Position numbers and translations under genes: made by a program
DNA from: Trogon surrucura
Lineage: Eukaryota > Chordata > Aves > Trogoniformes > Trogonidae
NCBI GenBank assembly: GCA_020746105.1
Contig: CM036634.1
Coordinates: 248,001 to 312,000 of the forward strand
Length of the DNA: 64,000 nt
Direction: 5' to 3'
Shown here: positions 22,901 to 63,675 of the stretch, one piece after another
How the letters are laid out: each line of letters starts with the position of its first letter
Position numbering within the stretch: the first letter of the stretch is position 1
Notes under the pieces: generated by a model
The model's database searches: none
Told to the model about the DNA's origin: nothing
The model's input: the letters and a program-made list of their open reading frames with translations, nothing else

Positions 22901-25163
22901 CTGTGTGCCGAGACCGGCCGTGTCCCCTGCCCGCACGTGCCCTAGTGCCTGGGGGAGGCGGTTTGGGGTGGAGCCCACTGCCCTGTGCCAGGCAAGGGAT
23001 ACCGCTCTCTGCCCTGCAGTGCCAAGAAGCGAAAACCTGCCTGGACTGACCGCATCCTCTGGAAGATCAAATCTCCCGGCGGCGGGCTCAGTGCAGCTGG
23101 ACGTCGGCCCAGCCGAGGTGTCCTCTCGGTGAACCAGCTCTGCTACTGCAGCCACATGGAGTACACCATCAGTGACCACAAGCCTGTAGCTGCTGTTTTT
23201 GCAGTGCAGGTGAGCACTGCCCAGGGTTACTGGGCACACAGGCAGGAGCTGTGAGGGCAAGATGCCCAGCTGGTGTGTGCAGCGTAGGACGGGGCGTCCA
23301 GGGCTTGTTTTTGTTGGGTGAGCTCCGCCACCTTGACGCTGGCAGGCAGCTGCTGGTGGTATGTGATGAGAGCCCAGCCCTAGATGGGCGCCCTGGGCAG
23401 CGGGAGCAGCTCTCTGGCGTGCTCTTGCTCACCATGGATGTGTCTGTGACAGTTTGCTTCCAGGCCAGACAAGCCCCCGGTTGAGATTTATGTGGCTGAC
23501 GAGTGGAACAGGCCTGAGCAGGCAGTTGTCAGGTACAAGATGGCTGCTGGCTTCCACCGGAGCTCCTGGGACTGGATAGGACTCTACCGGGTAGGGGCCT
23601 GGGTGCTGCTGGGGCTGGAGGGAGTGGGAAGCACTGCACAGCACTGAGGGGTCCCTTCTGAGCTCCCCACCACCAGCGTGCACGAGTGCCTGGCACGGAC
23701 CTGTGCTTTGCATTCTCCCTTCCCTGGGAAGCCCTGGCAGTTAACGGCACCACTTGGCCTTGCTTCAGGAGGCTCAGATCCAGCAGTCTGCTTTTTCCTC
23801 CCGCTCTGTAGCCCTCTGTGTCCAAAGCCTGGTGCTCCTGGGGGTGCTGAGGCATTGCTGGCTGGGTGCAAGGCAGCTCTTCGTTTCCCTGCACTGGGAG
23901 AGGGGGCTGAGCGAGAGGAGAGCTAGGGTTGTGCAGGGCTGCTGCTCCCCGACTTGCCTGAGTTCCGTTTCTGCACACATAGGTGGGCTTTCGGCATCCT
24001 AAAGACTATGTGTCCTACGTCTGGGCCAGGACCGACGATGCAGAGCGCTGCCTAGAGAACCAGCTCTGTGCCCAGGTGAGCTGGGGCTGGGGCCAGCCCT
24101 GCTGTCCTGGGGAGGACAGTGGCCCCTTGGTGCCTCTGCTGGGGCAGGAGGGCACCTCCTCACTCCCGGGCTGACTCACTGTGGTGACATCAGGGATTTC
24201 TGGTCTCAGCTGGGGCTGGAGCTCTCTCTGGGGCTGCAGGTGGGATGGGACACCTGTGTGTCCTGCCCTGGTGCCCATCAGCTGTCTCTGGGCTGCAGGT
24301 GATGTTCTCGGAGGAGGCGTTGCCCAAAGGGAAGGGCGAGTACATCCTCGGCTACTACAGCAGCACCTCCAGCAGCATCGCTGGCGTCACTGAGCCATTC
24401 CAGGTCAGCAGGGGTGAGGGCCTGAGGGAGGTGGGGGGCACATGTGCATCAGGGGGTGCTTGGCTGGAGGAGGCAGCCAGCTGCTGTGGTGCCCCACAGC
24501 CCCCTGTGAGGGTCAGCCAGCAGTGCTGATGCAGGGGTGCAGATCTCCCTGCCCAGGTCGGAGGAGGGCAGCAGCCCCACGGACAGCTCGGGCAGCAGCT
24601 CGGAAGAGGAGGATGACAGCACGCTTGTCCTGCTGGCCCCCAAGTCCCGTAGCCCCAGCCCGGGCAAGATGAAACGGCACCGGAGCCGAAGCCCCAGCCT
24701 GGCCAAGTTCCAGGGCCTCATCCTGCGGCCGTCAAGCCGGGACAGGGCTACGAGCCGCAGCCCCTCACCCCAGAGCCGCCGTGGCCTCCCCGGGGACATC
24801 CCAACCATCCACCTGCCCCAGGAGGAGCTGGGCCGCCGTGGAGCCAGAGGCAAGGAGCCGGGGCGGGCAGCTGGGAGCCAGGAGGGCAGCTCCTTCTACC
24901 AGACTGTGCGGGAGCAGGGCGGCCCCCGGCATGTCTCTGCTGATAACCCCCTGGCCAGGGCTGACCCCAGGAACCTGGGCCTGCTGCCCGCGCTCCGCCT
25001 GGAGATGATTGACCAGGCCATGGGCCGGTGGCGGGAGAGCACAGACCAGGGCTACCCTTGCCGGAGGATGAGCCCCACCAGCCCCCCAGGCTGCAGCACT
25101 GCCCCAAAGGAGGGGAGTAGCCCCCAGGAGCTGGACAACCATAGCTGTACCATGGGACGCTGA
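16906..25163 (+). CDS. INPP5J: Phosphatidylinositol 4,5-bisphosphate 5-phosphatase A (INPP5J/PIPP), complete
   Basis: Removes the 5-phosphate of PI(4,5)P2, PI(3,4,5)P3 and soluble inositol phosphates, dampening PI3K signalling at the plasma membrane. Exons: 16906-17648, 18463-18573, 20068-20176, 21240-21356, 21427-21602, 22105-22216, 22578-22687, 23020-23209, 23453-23590, 23983-24075, 24299-24403, 24543-25163; phases fit throughout, 874 residues (human about 1006). Residues 1-248 are proline/alanine-rich. About 249-556 form the catalytic domain: [10 protein letters not shown], then the signature WFGDLNFR (about 423-430) and PAWTDRILW (about 499). About 557-668 form the SKICH membrane-targeting domain ([28 protein letters not shown]). 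The tail has repeated RSxSxx/SPSP motifs ([17 protein letters not shown]) of 14-3-3-binding type. The first ATG downstream of the CpG island was chosen. Confidence 0.97.
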
Positions 25164-25655
25164 GGCAGCCACCCCCTCCCTCTTCCCCATAGCGCCCTTG
25201 CTGTGTGCTTTCCTCTGCCCCTTCCTTGCTGAGACAACCTTCTCCCTTATTTATTGCAGCGATTCCTCACCCCTGTTGTGTAGCTGGCAGAGAGGGGCCT
25301 CCCCCTGCTCCCCCTAGCCTGAGCTGCTACCCTGGGGCCAGGTAGGGCTGGGAGGCTGGCACAGGGGGGAGGGCAAGGCCGGTCTACCAAGGCAGAGGAG
25401 GGGAAGCCCCTTGTGAAATTCATAGTGCAGGACCCTTCCGTCATATGGGAGGAGTGCTGGCTTTGCACCTGAGGTGGGACAGGAGGCCAGGGCGGGGCTT
25501 TGGTAGTGATGGCGATGGGCATAGAGCGAGGACCACCCCAGGGTTACCCCTGAGATCGAAGCTTGCTCCTTCCCTGCTGCTACCACTGTGCCTCAGCCAT
25601 GGACGTAGTGCAAGCGACAAAATAAACCATCCTGCCCACCACAGCTGCACTGTGC
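25164..25655 (+). other. INPP5J: INPP5J 3'UTR
   Basis: Runs from the stop to about 25-30 bp past the AATAAA at 25621-25626. No other feature was seen. Confidence 0.75.
25621..25626 (+). terminator. INPP5J: INPP5J polyadenylation signal AATAAA
   Basis: A canonical hexamer about 460 bp after the INPP5J stop. It faces the PLA2G3 signal on the other strand about 100 bp away. Confidence 0.85.
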
Positions 25656-25719
25656 TTACTGCAGGGGAGGCAAGATCAACCCCCCGCAGGGGGGCCCCAG
25701 CACCATGCACAGACCACCC

Positions 25720-25725
25720 TTTATT
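25720..25725 (-). terminator. PLA2G3: PLA2G3 polyadenylation signal AATAAA
   Basis: The minus strand reads ATAAATAAAGG here, about 480 bp after the PLA2G3 stop. Cleavage would be expected near 25690-25705. Confidence 0.8.
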
Positions 25726-26202
25726 TATCTTCTGCTGTAGCCAGGAACTGACCCCTCGCCAGGGCAGAGCCCTGGGCCTGCCCCTAGCTGCTGCCCCCCA
25801 CCTTGTTCCAGAGCTGGGACCCCTGCTCCCACTCCCATGCTGCCTGGGGAGGGGGCTGAGGATCACACCACCCTGCTCAGCCTTCCCTCCCGCTCAAGTA
25901 CGGAGCACAAATCCAGCATGGGGTGGGCCCTGCCACCCCATCTCGGGGCACAACAGGGAAGGAAGGTGGTGGATTTGCCCTTTCCAAAGCCCTCCTCTCT
26001 CTTTCCCCTTGCTCTGATGCTCACAGATGGCAGCCTCAGCTCCCCGAGAGGCTTCTCAGTCCCTGTGTCTGCCCTCCCCAGCTCCATGCAGCCACGCCAG
26101 CAGCCATGCTCAGTGCCAGCTGAAGGACCAGAAATCAAGCAGCTCCACTCCATTGCTGCATGGCACGTCTTCCTCCCCACACAAGGCAGTGGTTCTCCGG
26201 CA

Positions 26203-28183
26203 TCATCGGGGCAGCGTGTGGGGCTGAGCACCCAGCTTCTGCTCCACAGCTAGTTGCAGGCATCGCTCATAGAGGGTGACACCACGGTCCTGTGTCTTCC
26301 AGTCTGGATGTTTGGCCTTGGAGGTCACATGTGAAGGACCCCAGTGCCTCAGGATCCTTTTGAGACGCCGTGCGGGTACTAGCACAGCCCGGGTTTCTGT
26401 GATACAGCTGCCAGAGAAGCAAAGTTACATCAGCGTACTGCCACAGCACTGACATGCCCTGCCTTCCACCCCAGCCCTGCTTAGGGCTCAGCAGAGCTGG
26501 GGGAACACGTTTGTGAGGCCAAGCCCGCAGGACAGCACCCAGCCCTGCCAGGGCATCCCTCCAGCCCATGTGGGGTAGGAAGGCCCAGGCAGGTCCCATC
26601 CCCTTGACCCTCCCGCACTTACTTGTGCTGTAACCCCTCGTCCAGGTTGCACTCAGTAGGCAGCTCCAGCACAAAGCAGTCCACAGCGACATGGTCAGCC
26701 AGCACGGCCATCTCCACGTCCTTGAGGTCCTTTGCCCTGTGCAGGTACCGCCCCAGCCTGCGGGCAGGGGAGGGCAGTGTGCTCAGGGGCCAGGGTGGGC
26801 ATCCTGCTGGGTCCCACCTCATCTGGCCCCGAGCCGCCTGCACCCAGCGCCTGGTGCAGTGGGCAGAGCCCTGCCTCGTCCTGCGGTGCACGCACCTGCG
26901 GGTGCAGCTGCAGTGGAAGAGCGTCCGGGTGCCCGCGTTGTGCAGCTCGTACTTCACCTCCCCAGGCGGGATCTGGTGCTCGCACTTGTCCAGGGCCTTG
27001 TAGCTCCTGCACGCTCTGCCCCGGCCTGAGAACAGCGCGGGGGGGGGCGATGAGGAGCTCCCCCGGCAGACCGAGCCTCGAGATCCCCCTACACCCGCTC
27101 ACCCTGCCGCCGCCTCTGCCCCTCCGCTGCCCCTCGCCGGGCTCCGGCCGGTGCTCGACTTCCTCTGGCCGCGTCCTGCTCCACCGCGGGCGTCGCCGTC
27201 GGGGCAGGGGGCTGCGGCCCCCGCTGTGCTGCGGGGTGCCCGGCCGCGGGCTCAGCCCTGACGCCGGCAGATGCGGGGGTCGAGGGTCCCGGGCCGCGTG
27301 GCTGCCGGGCTGCCGCGGGTCCCTGTGCCCGGCGGGGCCCTGAGCTTCGCCCCGGTCCCTCTCGGAGCCGCTTGCGCCCGGCTCTCGGGGGCTTCCGCCC
27401 CTCGCCCGGGGGCTGCCCGGCGGGGCTGCCCGGCTCCTCGGCGGGCAGGCTGTCGCGGTACCGACTCTGCTGCACCATCCTGGCCAGGGGCACCACCGCG
27501 GACCGCTCGCACCTGGGGACAGCGCCCGCCGTGAGGCCCCGGCACGGCCGAGCCCGGGGGCGGGGGGGGGGGGGGTGCAGCCGGGGGAACTCACCCTCCC
27601 CACCAGCGCCGCTGCACGCACTCCTCCCTCTCCTCCAGCACGAAGCACGGCACCTCCAGCAGGTTAAAGAAGGTGACGCCGATGACGTCGGAGACGGTGT
27701 CGTTGAGGGCCAGCAGGCACTGCCGGAACCTGCGGGGCGGGCGGGGGCGGTGGGCGGCCCGGCAGCAGCCCCGTTGCGCCCCCGCCCCCCGTTGCGCCCC
27801 AGCGCACCTGGCGTCGCAGTCGCAGTGGGACACGGTGTGCAGGCGGTAGTTGCGGATGCCGTAGCCGAACTGCAGCGCCGCGATCTGCACGGAGCACAGG
27901 TCGTGCTCCCGGCAGCACCGGTCGGGGCCCCGGAAAAAACCTGCGGGCAGCGCCGGTGAGCGCGGGAGGACGGGACTCGCCCGACCCCTCCCCCCCGCCC
28001 CGCCGCCCGGCCCTCCGTACCCAGCTCGCCGGCGTTCCCGGCCGAATCGCCGGCCCCGCACCACAGCGTGCCGGGCAGCGTCCAACCCCGCCGGCTGCGC
28101 CGCACGGGCGGCGGCGCGGGCTCGGAGCAGGCGGCGCGGCGCCTCCAGAGCGCGGCCAGGTCCCGCCGCAGCGCGGCTCCGGG

Positions 28184-28215
<32 letters not shown>

Positions 28216-28495
28216 GCGGGCGGCGGGCGCACGCGGCGCGGAAGGCGCGCGCCAGGCGCGGGTCACGGCGCGCCCAGCAGGCGCGGAGGCGGCCGCGCGC
28301 GCCCCACGCGCCCTCCACCAGCGCGCTCGCGCCCCCGCCCAGGCCGCCGCCGCCGCCGCCGCCGCCGCCGCTCAGGAAGGCCACGTAGCGCGCGCCGCCC
28401 GCCCCAGCCGCCCGCCGCGCGCACACGGCGCCGCCGGGCCAGGCGCGCGCGCCCGCGCACAGCGCGGCCCAGACCAGCAGCGCGCGCACCCACAT
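26203..28495 (-). CDS. PLA2G3: Group III secreted phospholipase A2 (PLA2G3), complete
   Basis: A secreted Ca2+-dependent phospholipase A2 that hydrolyses the sn-2 ester of phospholipids; its central domain is related to bee-venom PLA2. Minus-strand exons: 28495-28021, 27940-27808, 27729-27595, 27512-27103, 27025-26896, 26757-26623, 26407-26203; 540 residues (human 509). A signal peptide starts [20 protein letters not shown] basic cleavage site (VRRSRR, about 131-136) precedes the catalytic domain. [18 protein letters not shown] supplies the Ca2+ loop and CCREHDLC (about 167-174) holds the catalytic His-Asp. [15 protein letters not shown] and PCFVLEE follow as in human. The 136-codon fourth exon is a basic, proline-rich linker of low conservation. 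The remaining exons ([41 protein letters not shown]) form the group-III-specific C-terminal domain. The first exon contains pure Gly and Ala codon runs. All phases agree. Confidence 0.95.
28180..28372 (-). repeat. PLA2G3: GCC/GGC trinucleotide runs in PLA2G3 exon 1
   Basis: Two near-pure triplet runs, about 28180-28212 (encoding a run of ten alanines) and 28346-28372 (a run of nine glycines), lie in the N-terminal propeptide. Neither run is in the human protein as I recall it. They are GC-rich, prone to length change and hard to sequence, so their exact length should be treated with caution. Confidence 0.8.
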
Positions 28496-28625
28496 CCCGC
28501 GGCGCCGCGCGCCCCCGCCCGCCCCGCTCCCGCGCGCGCCTTTAAGCCGCCCCGCGCACAACCCCGCGGCGGGCCCGGCGCTGATTGGTCCGCGCCGCAC
28601 CCGCCCCGCCCCGCCCCGGGGAAGG
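28496..28625 (-). promoter_or_regulatory. PLA2G3: PLA2G3 proximal promoter
   Basis: Upstream of the minus-strand start are a TATA-like CTTAAAG around 28541-28547, a CCAAT box on the minus strand (28584-28588) and tandem CCCCGCC boxes (28601-28618). The order and spacing fit a core promoter. Confidence 0.5.
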
Positions 28626-28849
28626 CGAGAGGGAGCGGCGGGGGCGCGGCCGGTACCCCCCGCCCGGGCCCCGCACCCCGGCGTTGCCCGACAGCGCCGC
28701 CCGCGCACCTCCCCCGGCACCGCCCCCCCGCTCCGGAACACCCCCGGCACCCGCAGTGCTCGCTCCGGTCCGCGCCGCTCGCACCCTGCCCCTCGCCGGG
28801 CTCTGCCTGCTCCGGCGGGTGTTTCCTGATGCTGACAGCAGCCCCCGTA

Positions 28850-28965
28850 CGTCCTCTTCCAGGCCGGGCAGCCCCTCCTCATGCGACAGGTGCTCCCATC
28901 CCTTCACGGCCGTCACGGCTCTTCGCTGGACCCGCCCCAGCAAGTTCGTGCCTTCCCTGCCTGAG
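28850..28965 (-). mobile_element. CR1 LINE fragment (minus orientation)
   Basis: Matches the ORF2 C-terminal wording of CR1 in reverse (CTCCTCATGCGACAGGTGCT, then CACGGCTCTTCGCTGGACCC). It is short and diverged. Confidence 0.6.
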
Positions 28966-31339
28966 CCCAGAGTGGAGGGGACGCGGGCGGCCTCCACCGT
29001 CAGGGCCCGGCCCCCGCTCGGCTGGTGCCTGGTGGGATCCCCGGGTGCCACGGAGCTGCGTGCCGGCTGGCGGCCAGACCCTGCTGGTCCATTTCCCACC
29101 TGGCAACTGGGATCTCTCTCCCCTGGAAACACCCCCTGAGCGTGGCTGGGGTGCAGGGCAGCGCTCACACCCCTCCCCCCCCAACCCCACACTGGGTCCC
29201 CAGTGCCCCAGGGGAACATTGCTCAGGGTGACCCGTGGGTCCCTGGGGGACGTTGCTCAGAGTGGCCAGAGGGGCCAGGAATCCCCATCGCAGAGCAGTG
29301 CTGGCCCTGCCCTGAGAGCAGCGGCCCACCGGGGTCCAGCTTCGCCTCTCCCCTCCAAGGCAGAGTTAGGAAGGGGCTCGAAAGTGAAGGGCGCAGGAAG
29401 AGCCGCCGGGGCACGGTGCAGCCCGTGCTCCCAGAGCCAGCCGGGCTGGGGCGATGCTCTGCCTTCCCGGTGTTCGCTCTGCTGGGGGGTGGGGGGAGAC
29501 TCTGCAGAGGCCGGTGCCCCCGGCAGCGCAGCCGGGCGGCTGGGGTCTGCCAGGCAGAGTTCAGCAGCAGAGCCTTATCTCGCCTCACCAGGATTTCCCT
29601 GTCAGTGTGGGCAGAGGCCAGCGCCACAGACGGAGCAGAGTCCACCCTACAGCCGTGGCGTGGCTGCTGGGCACTGACCATGTCACCACCTGAGGCGTCG
29701 GGAAGGTCTCTCAGCTGCTGTGTCACTCGGCAGGGCTACCTCCGGGCTCGTGTGGTCCCGGTGCCACAGAAGAACATTTCCACCCTAGAAGCTGCGGTCA
29801 CCAAGTGGGAGGGGGGCCACCAAGGAGTGTGACAGTGCTCGGGGATGGCTCTGCTGGGAGGAACCGGAGGAACCTGCCTTCAGTGACCCTGCCAGGAAAC
29901 ACGGAGCCCTCCTGCTCTGGGCTCTGCCACACCACGCTGTGACCCTGTCCCCTGGTGCCCCCCTGGCTGCCCCATGCCGGGGCTGTGTCCTTGCACCAGG
30001 GGCCGCCTCACGGCAGGACTGGGCTCCAGCCTTGCGCCATCAGCACGGTGCAGCCTTGGCTGCCAAGTGTGTGAGAGCGTCAGGGCCTCGGGACCCAGTT
30101 TGGGTTTGTCTGGAAGATAAGAGAGGACAAGGAGGAACGTGCAGCGCTCTGGTCTTCACCCCTCAAGCAGCTGGCAGAGGCGACGTGGCAGCCCCACACT
30201 GCAGAGCTCCTCACTGCCTCGCCCAGCCGCTGCTGCCCCGCTGCCTGGGGCTGGGCTGAGGCCGGGGGCCGGCGGGGCTGTGGGGCTGAGCCCTGGGCTG
30301 CCTGCCCGGATGGACGGCACCGCACAGCCCCTTGCCCGGCGCCGCTGACGTGGCTCAAGGTCAGAGTCAAGGCCAGCACAGGGCTCTGAGGCCCGGAGGG
30401 CTCTGCCTGCACGGCTGGCGCTGCCGCGGCCCTCGGGGCACCCCCAAGCCCGCAGTGGGGGAGCGCTGGGCTCTGGCAGAGATGCCGGCAGCCACAGTCC
30501 CCTACAGTGAGGGTGGCCAGGGGGTCCCAGGCTGGGTGGGCAGGAGTGCAGGGCTGGGCTGGTGAAGTGGTGTTCCCCTCCACTCTTGCTCGCCACATTC
30601 AGCTGGGGGCTGCCCTGCGCAAGAAAACATCCCATACTGGACCAAGGCTGCCGAGCTCTTTGGGGCTGGAGCTGGGCTTCCTTGGGCTGGAGGAGGGGGA
30701 GAAGCAGGACCTTATCTGCCCTGAACTTCAGGTCATGGCAGGGCTTGTTCCTTCCCCTTTTGCACCCTCAGCCCAGCACGGGCATCGAGGCGATGCCTCC
30801 TACGCGAATTCCCTGCAGGCAGAGGCTGCACATCTGAACTCTGCGGGTGACTGCCAGACCTGGGGACTCGTCCACGTCCCAGAGCCGATGCCCCCGGCTG
30901 CCCCACACCCAGCCCTGCTCCTCACCCCAGCCAGCAGCGCTGTCTTCCCACAGACAAGCAGGCCCGTGCGCCTGTGTGCTGTGCACGGTACCGGTGCATC
31001 CTGCGCGTGGTCCCTGCCAGAGAGGCATCAGTTGATGGGGGGGAATGGCTGTCGCCCCGCTAGAAAAGGGGCTGTTACCCTGCCCCGGGGCAGCGCTGGA
31101 GGGGCCTGAGCTTTTCACTGTGCAAGCAAGGAGGGGAGCTGGCTCTGCAGAGCCCCCAGTAACCCCAGATAGGTCCTGCATGTAGAGTGGCTCAAGGACT
31201 GCCATGGGACACCGTTCTTCATGGTGATATGGCATAAGGACCTCCTGCAGCACTGAATACGAGCCTTTCTGCTTTCCACTGCTCTAAGCTGGCACTTACA
31301 CATGTCCATCCTGTTCAACAGGGCGTCCACAGCTCTGGA

Positions 31340-31455
31340 CACAGAAACCAGAGCAAAGAAACAACTTCTTAACCCTGGAAGTGCTCAAGACCAGGCTGGG
31401 ATGAGGCTTTGAGCAACTTGGTCTAGTGGGAGGTGTCTAGTGGGCTGGTCCCATC
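31340..31455 (+). mobile_element. CR1 LINE 3' fragment (plus orientation)
   Basis: CTTCTTAACCCTGGAAGTGCTCAAGACCAGGCTGGGATGA-like wording and CTTGGTCTAGTGGGAGGTGTC match the CR1 3' region. The element's last part is missing. Confidence 0.7.
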
Positions 31456-34400
31456 AGCTATTTTCAGTTCAAGTCTTGGCTGTGGAGATGATGGGGAGTC
31501 AGATCAGGCTCCGTGGGTCCTGTGGCTCACAGGAGTCTACTCCTGCCCTGGATCCCCAGCTGGGAGTGCAACCTCCTCAAGGGTCAAGAGGCACCAAAAC
31601 AAATTTCACACTGAGGTCAAGGGAGTACAGTGCATGCAGACTTAATAGTGGTAACTGTCATACCAACCAGAATTGTGAGACATTAAGTATCTGTCCCTAA
31701 AACTGTCTACAGAGTTAGAAACAGATTCAGTCTGCAGTTAGAGCAATCTGAAGAAGTATTTAAAGACATTGTAAAGACGTGAACAGCCTGGTCTAAATGA
31801 CGCTGCTTGAGCTGGGAACTAGGCAAGCTCCCCTCTCAGCAAGGTAGCATGTGGGGCTTCCAGAGTGGCTTCCAACAATAACCAGCCATGGTGCCTGTTA
31901 ACCAGCCATGCCTCAGAAAATACAAAGCCCCAAGGCATAAGAAAACCAGAACTACCCCGAAACCTCCCCCAGACACACAGGTTCCTTTTAGGAGGTCAGA
32001 TACCGATGCCAGGAGGAAAGCCCCATCATCTTCTGCCTTCCCTCAGCCCCGGGGCAGTTCTCAGAACCACTGTGAACTTGCGGGGTGCGCGGTTTTACTG
32101 CCCTGGTGAGCGCCTGCCTTTGCATTACGGGATCTACCTAGAGGGAAGCAGCTCTGGAAGCAGGGGCTGGTACCTGGCTGACAGAGATCCCTGCACTTCC
32201 AGGTGAAGGTCAGACTAGTGCTGAGTCAGCAAGACCTGGGCGGACCAACACCAGGAGGAGCAGCAGCCAAGAAGCAGCAAGCCGCTGGTCAGTGAGTGTC
32301 GAGGCTTGGCACAAGGCACGTGGGCTGGCGAGCAGGAGGACAGAAAAGCATTTCTGGGGCATTTCTGGAAAGTACAGCCTCCTTTCTTTTGGTGTCCGAG
32401 GTAAAACCATGTGCTGGTGTTTTCTTCTTTTTGGAAATGAGATGAAGGAGCCAAAGCAGCTCGACAAGAGAAAAAAACTCTGCGTGCTTCAGGCTTTCTT
32501 AAACACTGTGTGTTGGAGCTGAGCGTGAGCTTCTGCAGCCAGTGGGGAGGTTTGGGTGCCTGCAGCAGGAAGCGTTGGGTTGTGCCAGGCGAATCATGAA
32601 CCCACAGCATAAGGCTGACAGGTCAGAGCACGCGTGTGTCCGTGTGGCAGAGCCATGCAGCCAGCGTCAGCGCCGCACAGCACAGCACAGGGGCCTTTCT
32701 GCTGGCAGCGCTGGACCTGCCAACCCTGGACCGAGGCCATCGGCATCATGTCGACATCAGCGCAGGGCTCAGCAAAGGGACGGCGAGTGCAGAATGAGAC
32801 CAAAAGCTTGAGGGTTCCTTATCTGATCCCACACACCTCCCAGTAAAGCCAGTTTCCCCAGTTTTGGGAAAGGAGGTAGCCTGAAGTTGGTCCGTGGGGC
32901 CCAGGTTATTCCTCCTTCCCACTAGAGCCAGTCTGGCGCAAGCAGAGCCTGGGCTTCTCCTGGCTCGGTGCAATGAGGGCGTTGTTGCCGTTCTCGTTTG
33001 TAGGTCCAGCCTAGAAAGAGAGCAGGCACACACAGACACACAATTTCTGGGGAGGTTGAGCCCCAGGAGCGGCCACACCATGGAGCCTCCGGAGAAGAAG
33101 CTGCAGATGTTTGCCAGCAGAGGATGAGGCCGACCATGCCCGGGGGTGTCACGGTGTCACAGCAGTGACAGAGCAGGGTGTTCACACAGAACTGCAACTC
33201 ACCGAGAGAGCCCTGGGGCCCAGAGACAAGGTGACGTTGCTGAAACAAGAGATTATGTGAAGGGGACCAGGACTTGGGACCGTCCTTGGCCTTGGCCAAT
33301 ACTGGTGTCCTGTGCCTGTGCAGGGATGGTCACTCTGCAGTAACACCAGAGTTTTGTGGCACCAGAGGGAGCCCACGGATGGGGAATGAACCTGGCCTAG
33401 AAAACTGAGAGTTAATTGGCAAATCCAGCTTCTCTTCCAGAAACCTGCTCTTGCAGTATCGCTGAAGAAGGGACAAGTGCTGGTCAGAAGGTGCCAGCTT
33501 GAAGGGCCAGGGCATCCTCACAAGCTCTCAAGCCTTGGGATTGCCTTGACCACCATGGCCACACCACAGATATAGTGACCCCCCTGGGGCCAGCAGTCAC
33601 CTCTTCCAGCCTTGGTGCCAAAGGGTCTCCCGGAGGGCAGGGACAAGGTCTGATTTTCATAATTTTCTTTTGGATTCACACCATGGTCAATGTGGAGCTG
33701 GCTTTTTTTTTCTCGCCAAGCACAAATAAAAAAATCCATGAGCGTGGCAGTGTACCTCCGTCCCACACACGTCAGTCAGGGTGATGTACCGGCGAGGTCT
33801 TCCTACTCTCAGTCACAAAAACCCCATCTTGATTCCTGGAAGATGGAGGAGTTGCAAGAAGGTGTGATTCCCATTTTACTCACATTTCAGTTACCAATGA
33901 TATGAGAAGCCTGTGACCTGTGAGGACCCCCTCAGCTGGGGGTGGTGACCGAGAGCAGCAGCTCTGACAGAGACCATCGCTCCGCCTTTACTGTGTGCAC
34001 GGCCGGTCGCCAAGTGGCAGCTCCCTCCTGGTGGAGCGAAACGCCTGCAGCCTTTCTCCAAGCAGGCTGGGGCTGCTCATCTTGCTTCAGGGATGTAGGA
34101 AGAGGACAGGGTCCTCTTCCAACCTGTGATGGGCACCACCCCTGCCCCCGGGCTGCCCCCAGAATCTGACCCAGGCCGGGCTGGTCAGGGTGGCATTGGC
34201 CCCCTGCCAAGGGCAGGGCTACTGTCAGCCAAGCCCTGGGAAGCACAGGAGGGTCTCTGGCAGCAGCCTCAGCGTCTCCTTTCCCCCGCACAGGGCAGGG
34301 GCAGGGGTGGTTACAGGAGCGCAGGCTGCAGCCAGACCCACATGTGGTGGCAGGAGCTGCTGTCGTGTCAGCAGCCAGCACTGCCCCTCTGGTGCTGGCA

Positions 34401-34600
34401 GCCCCGTCCTCTGGGGCTGGAGGGGGACAGCTGTGGGGGGCACAGCCCGGCTGCAGCCTTCCTGCCCCAAGCAGGCAGTGAGCAGATGGGGACAGGTCCT
34501 GGGTCGTTCCTGCACAGCAAGGGCAAAACTCAACGGCAGGCAGCCCCCACGGGCCACAGCCCATCTTCCCCCAAAACTACACCTGTCTTCTAACAATCCA

Positions 34601-34606
34601 TTTATT
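34601..34606 (-). terminator. POLE: POLE polyadenylation signal AATAAA
   Basis: The minus strand reads ATAAATAAATGG about 290 bp after the POLE stop at 34893. It is the nearest canonical hexamer and defines a 3'UTR of about 300 nt. Confidence 0.8.
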
Positions 34607-34892
34607 TATAGAGATTCAACGTTAAAAACCACAGTCAGGGCCAGCACAGGCCTGTGGAGCACAGCTCCAGTCCCCGGTGTCCCCAGACGCCCATGGCAGG
34701 CAGCCGGCGCTAGGACAGCCCCGTCCCTGGCACGGGCCCGGCCTCCCTTCCCTCGTCCCAGGAGGGGCGTGCGGGTAACTCTGGGGTCTGGTATGGGGCC
34801 CAGGGGGGCCATGACCACTCTCCCACAGACATGAGAGCACGGCCCCGGGGCCCCGACTGGCAAGGTGAAGGCAGGAGGCGCAGCCCACCACA

Positions 34893-63675
<28,783 letters not shown>

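Larger units (their letters stand above)
28626..34560. other. Intergenic region without a recognisable gene
   Basis: About 6 kb between the PLA2G3 promoter and the POLE 3' end. Open frames on both strands reach 100-200 codons in the GC-rich left part but show no domain, codon structure or splice support. Two CR1 fragments (28850-28965 and 31340-31455) are the only identified elements. A lncRNA cannot be excluded. Confidence 0.55.

Noticed and set aside
27089-28882. Single 597-codon minus-strand frame through PLA2G3
   Set aside because: It joins exon and intron sequence in one frame and starts upstream of the promoter elements. The spliced 7-exon model matches PLA2G3 much better.
27956-29677. 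573-codon plus-strand open frame antisense to PLA2G3 exon 1 and beyond
   Set aside because: Repeated alanine/glycine/proline runs reflect triplet repeats on the other strand; no conserved domain.
29203-29832. 209-codon plus-strand frame in the intergenic region, considered as an orphan gene
   Set aside because: No Kozak, domain or splice evidence, and similar-length frames exist in other frames there.
33518-33766. Minus-strand 82-codon frame starting MGRRYTATLMDFFICAWR
   Set aside because: Looks unusual but is isolated, with no recognisable family, regulatory signal or splice partner.
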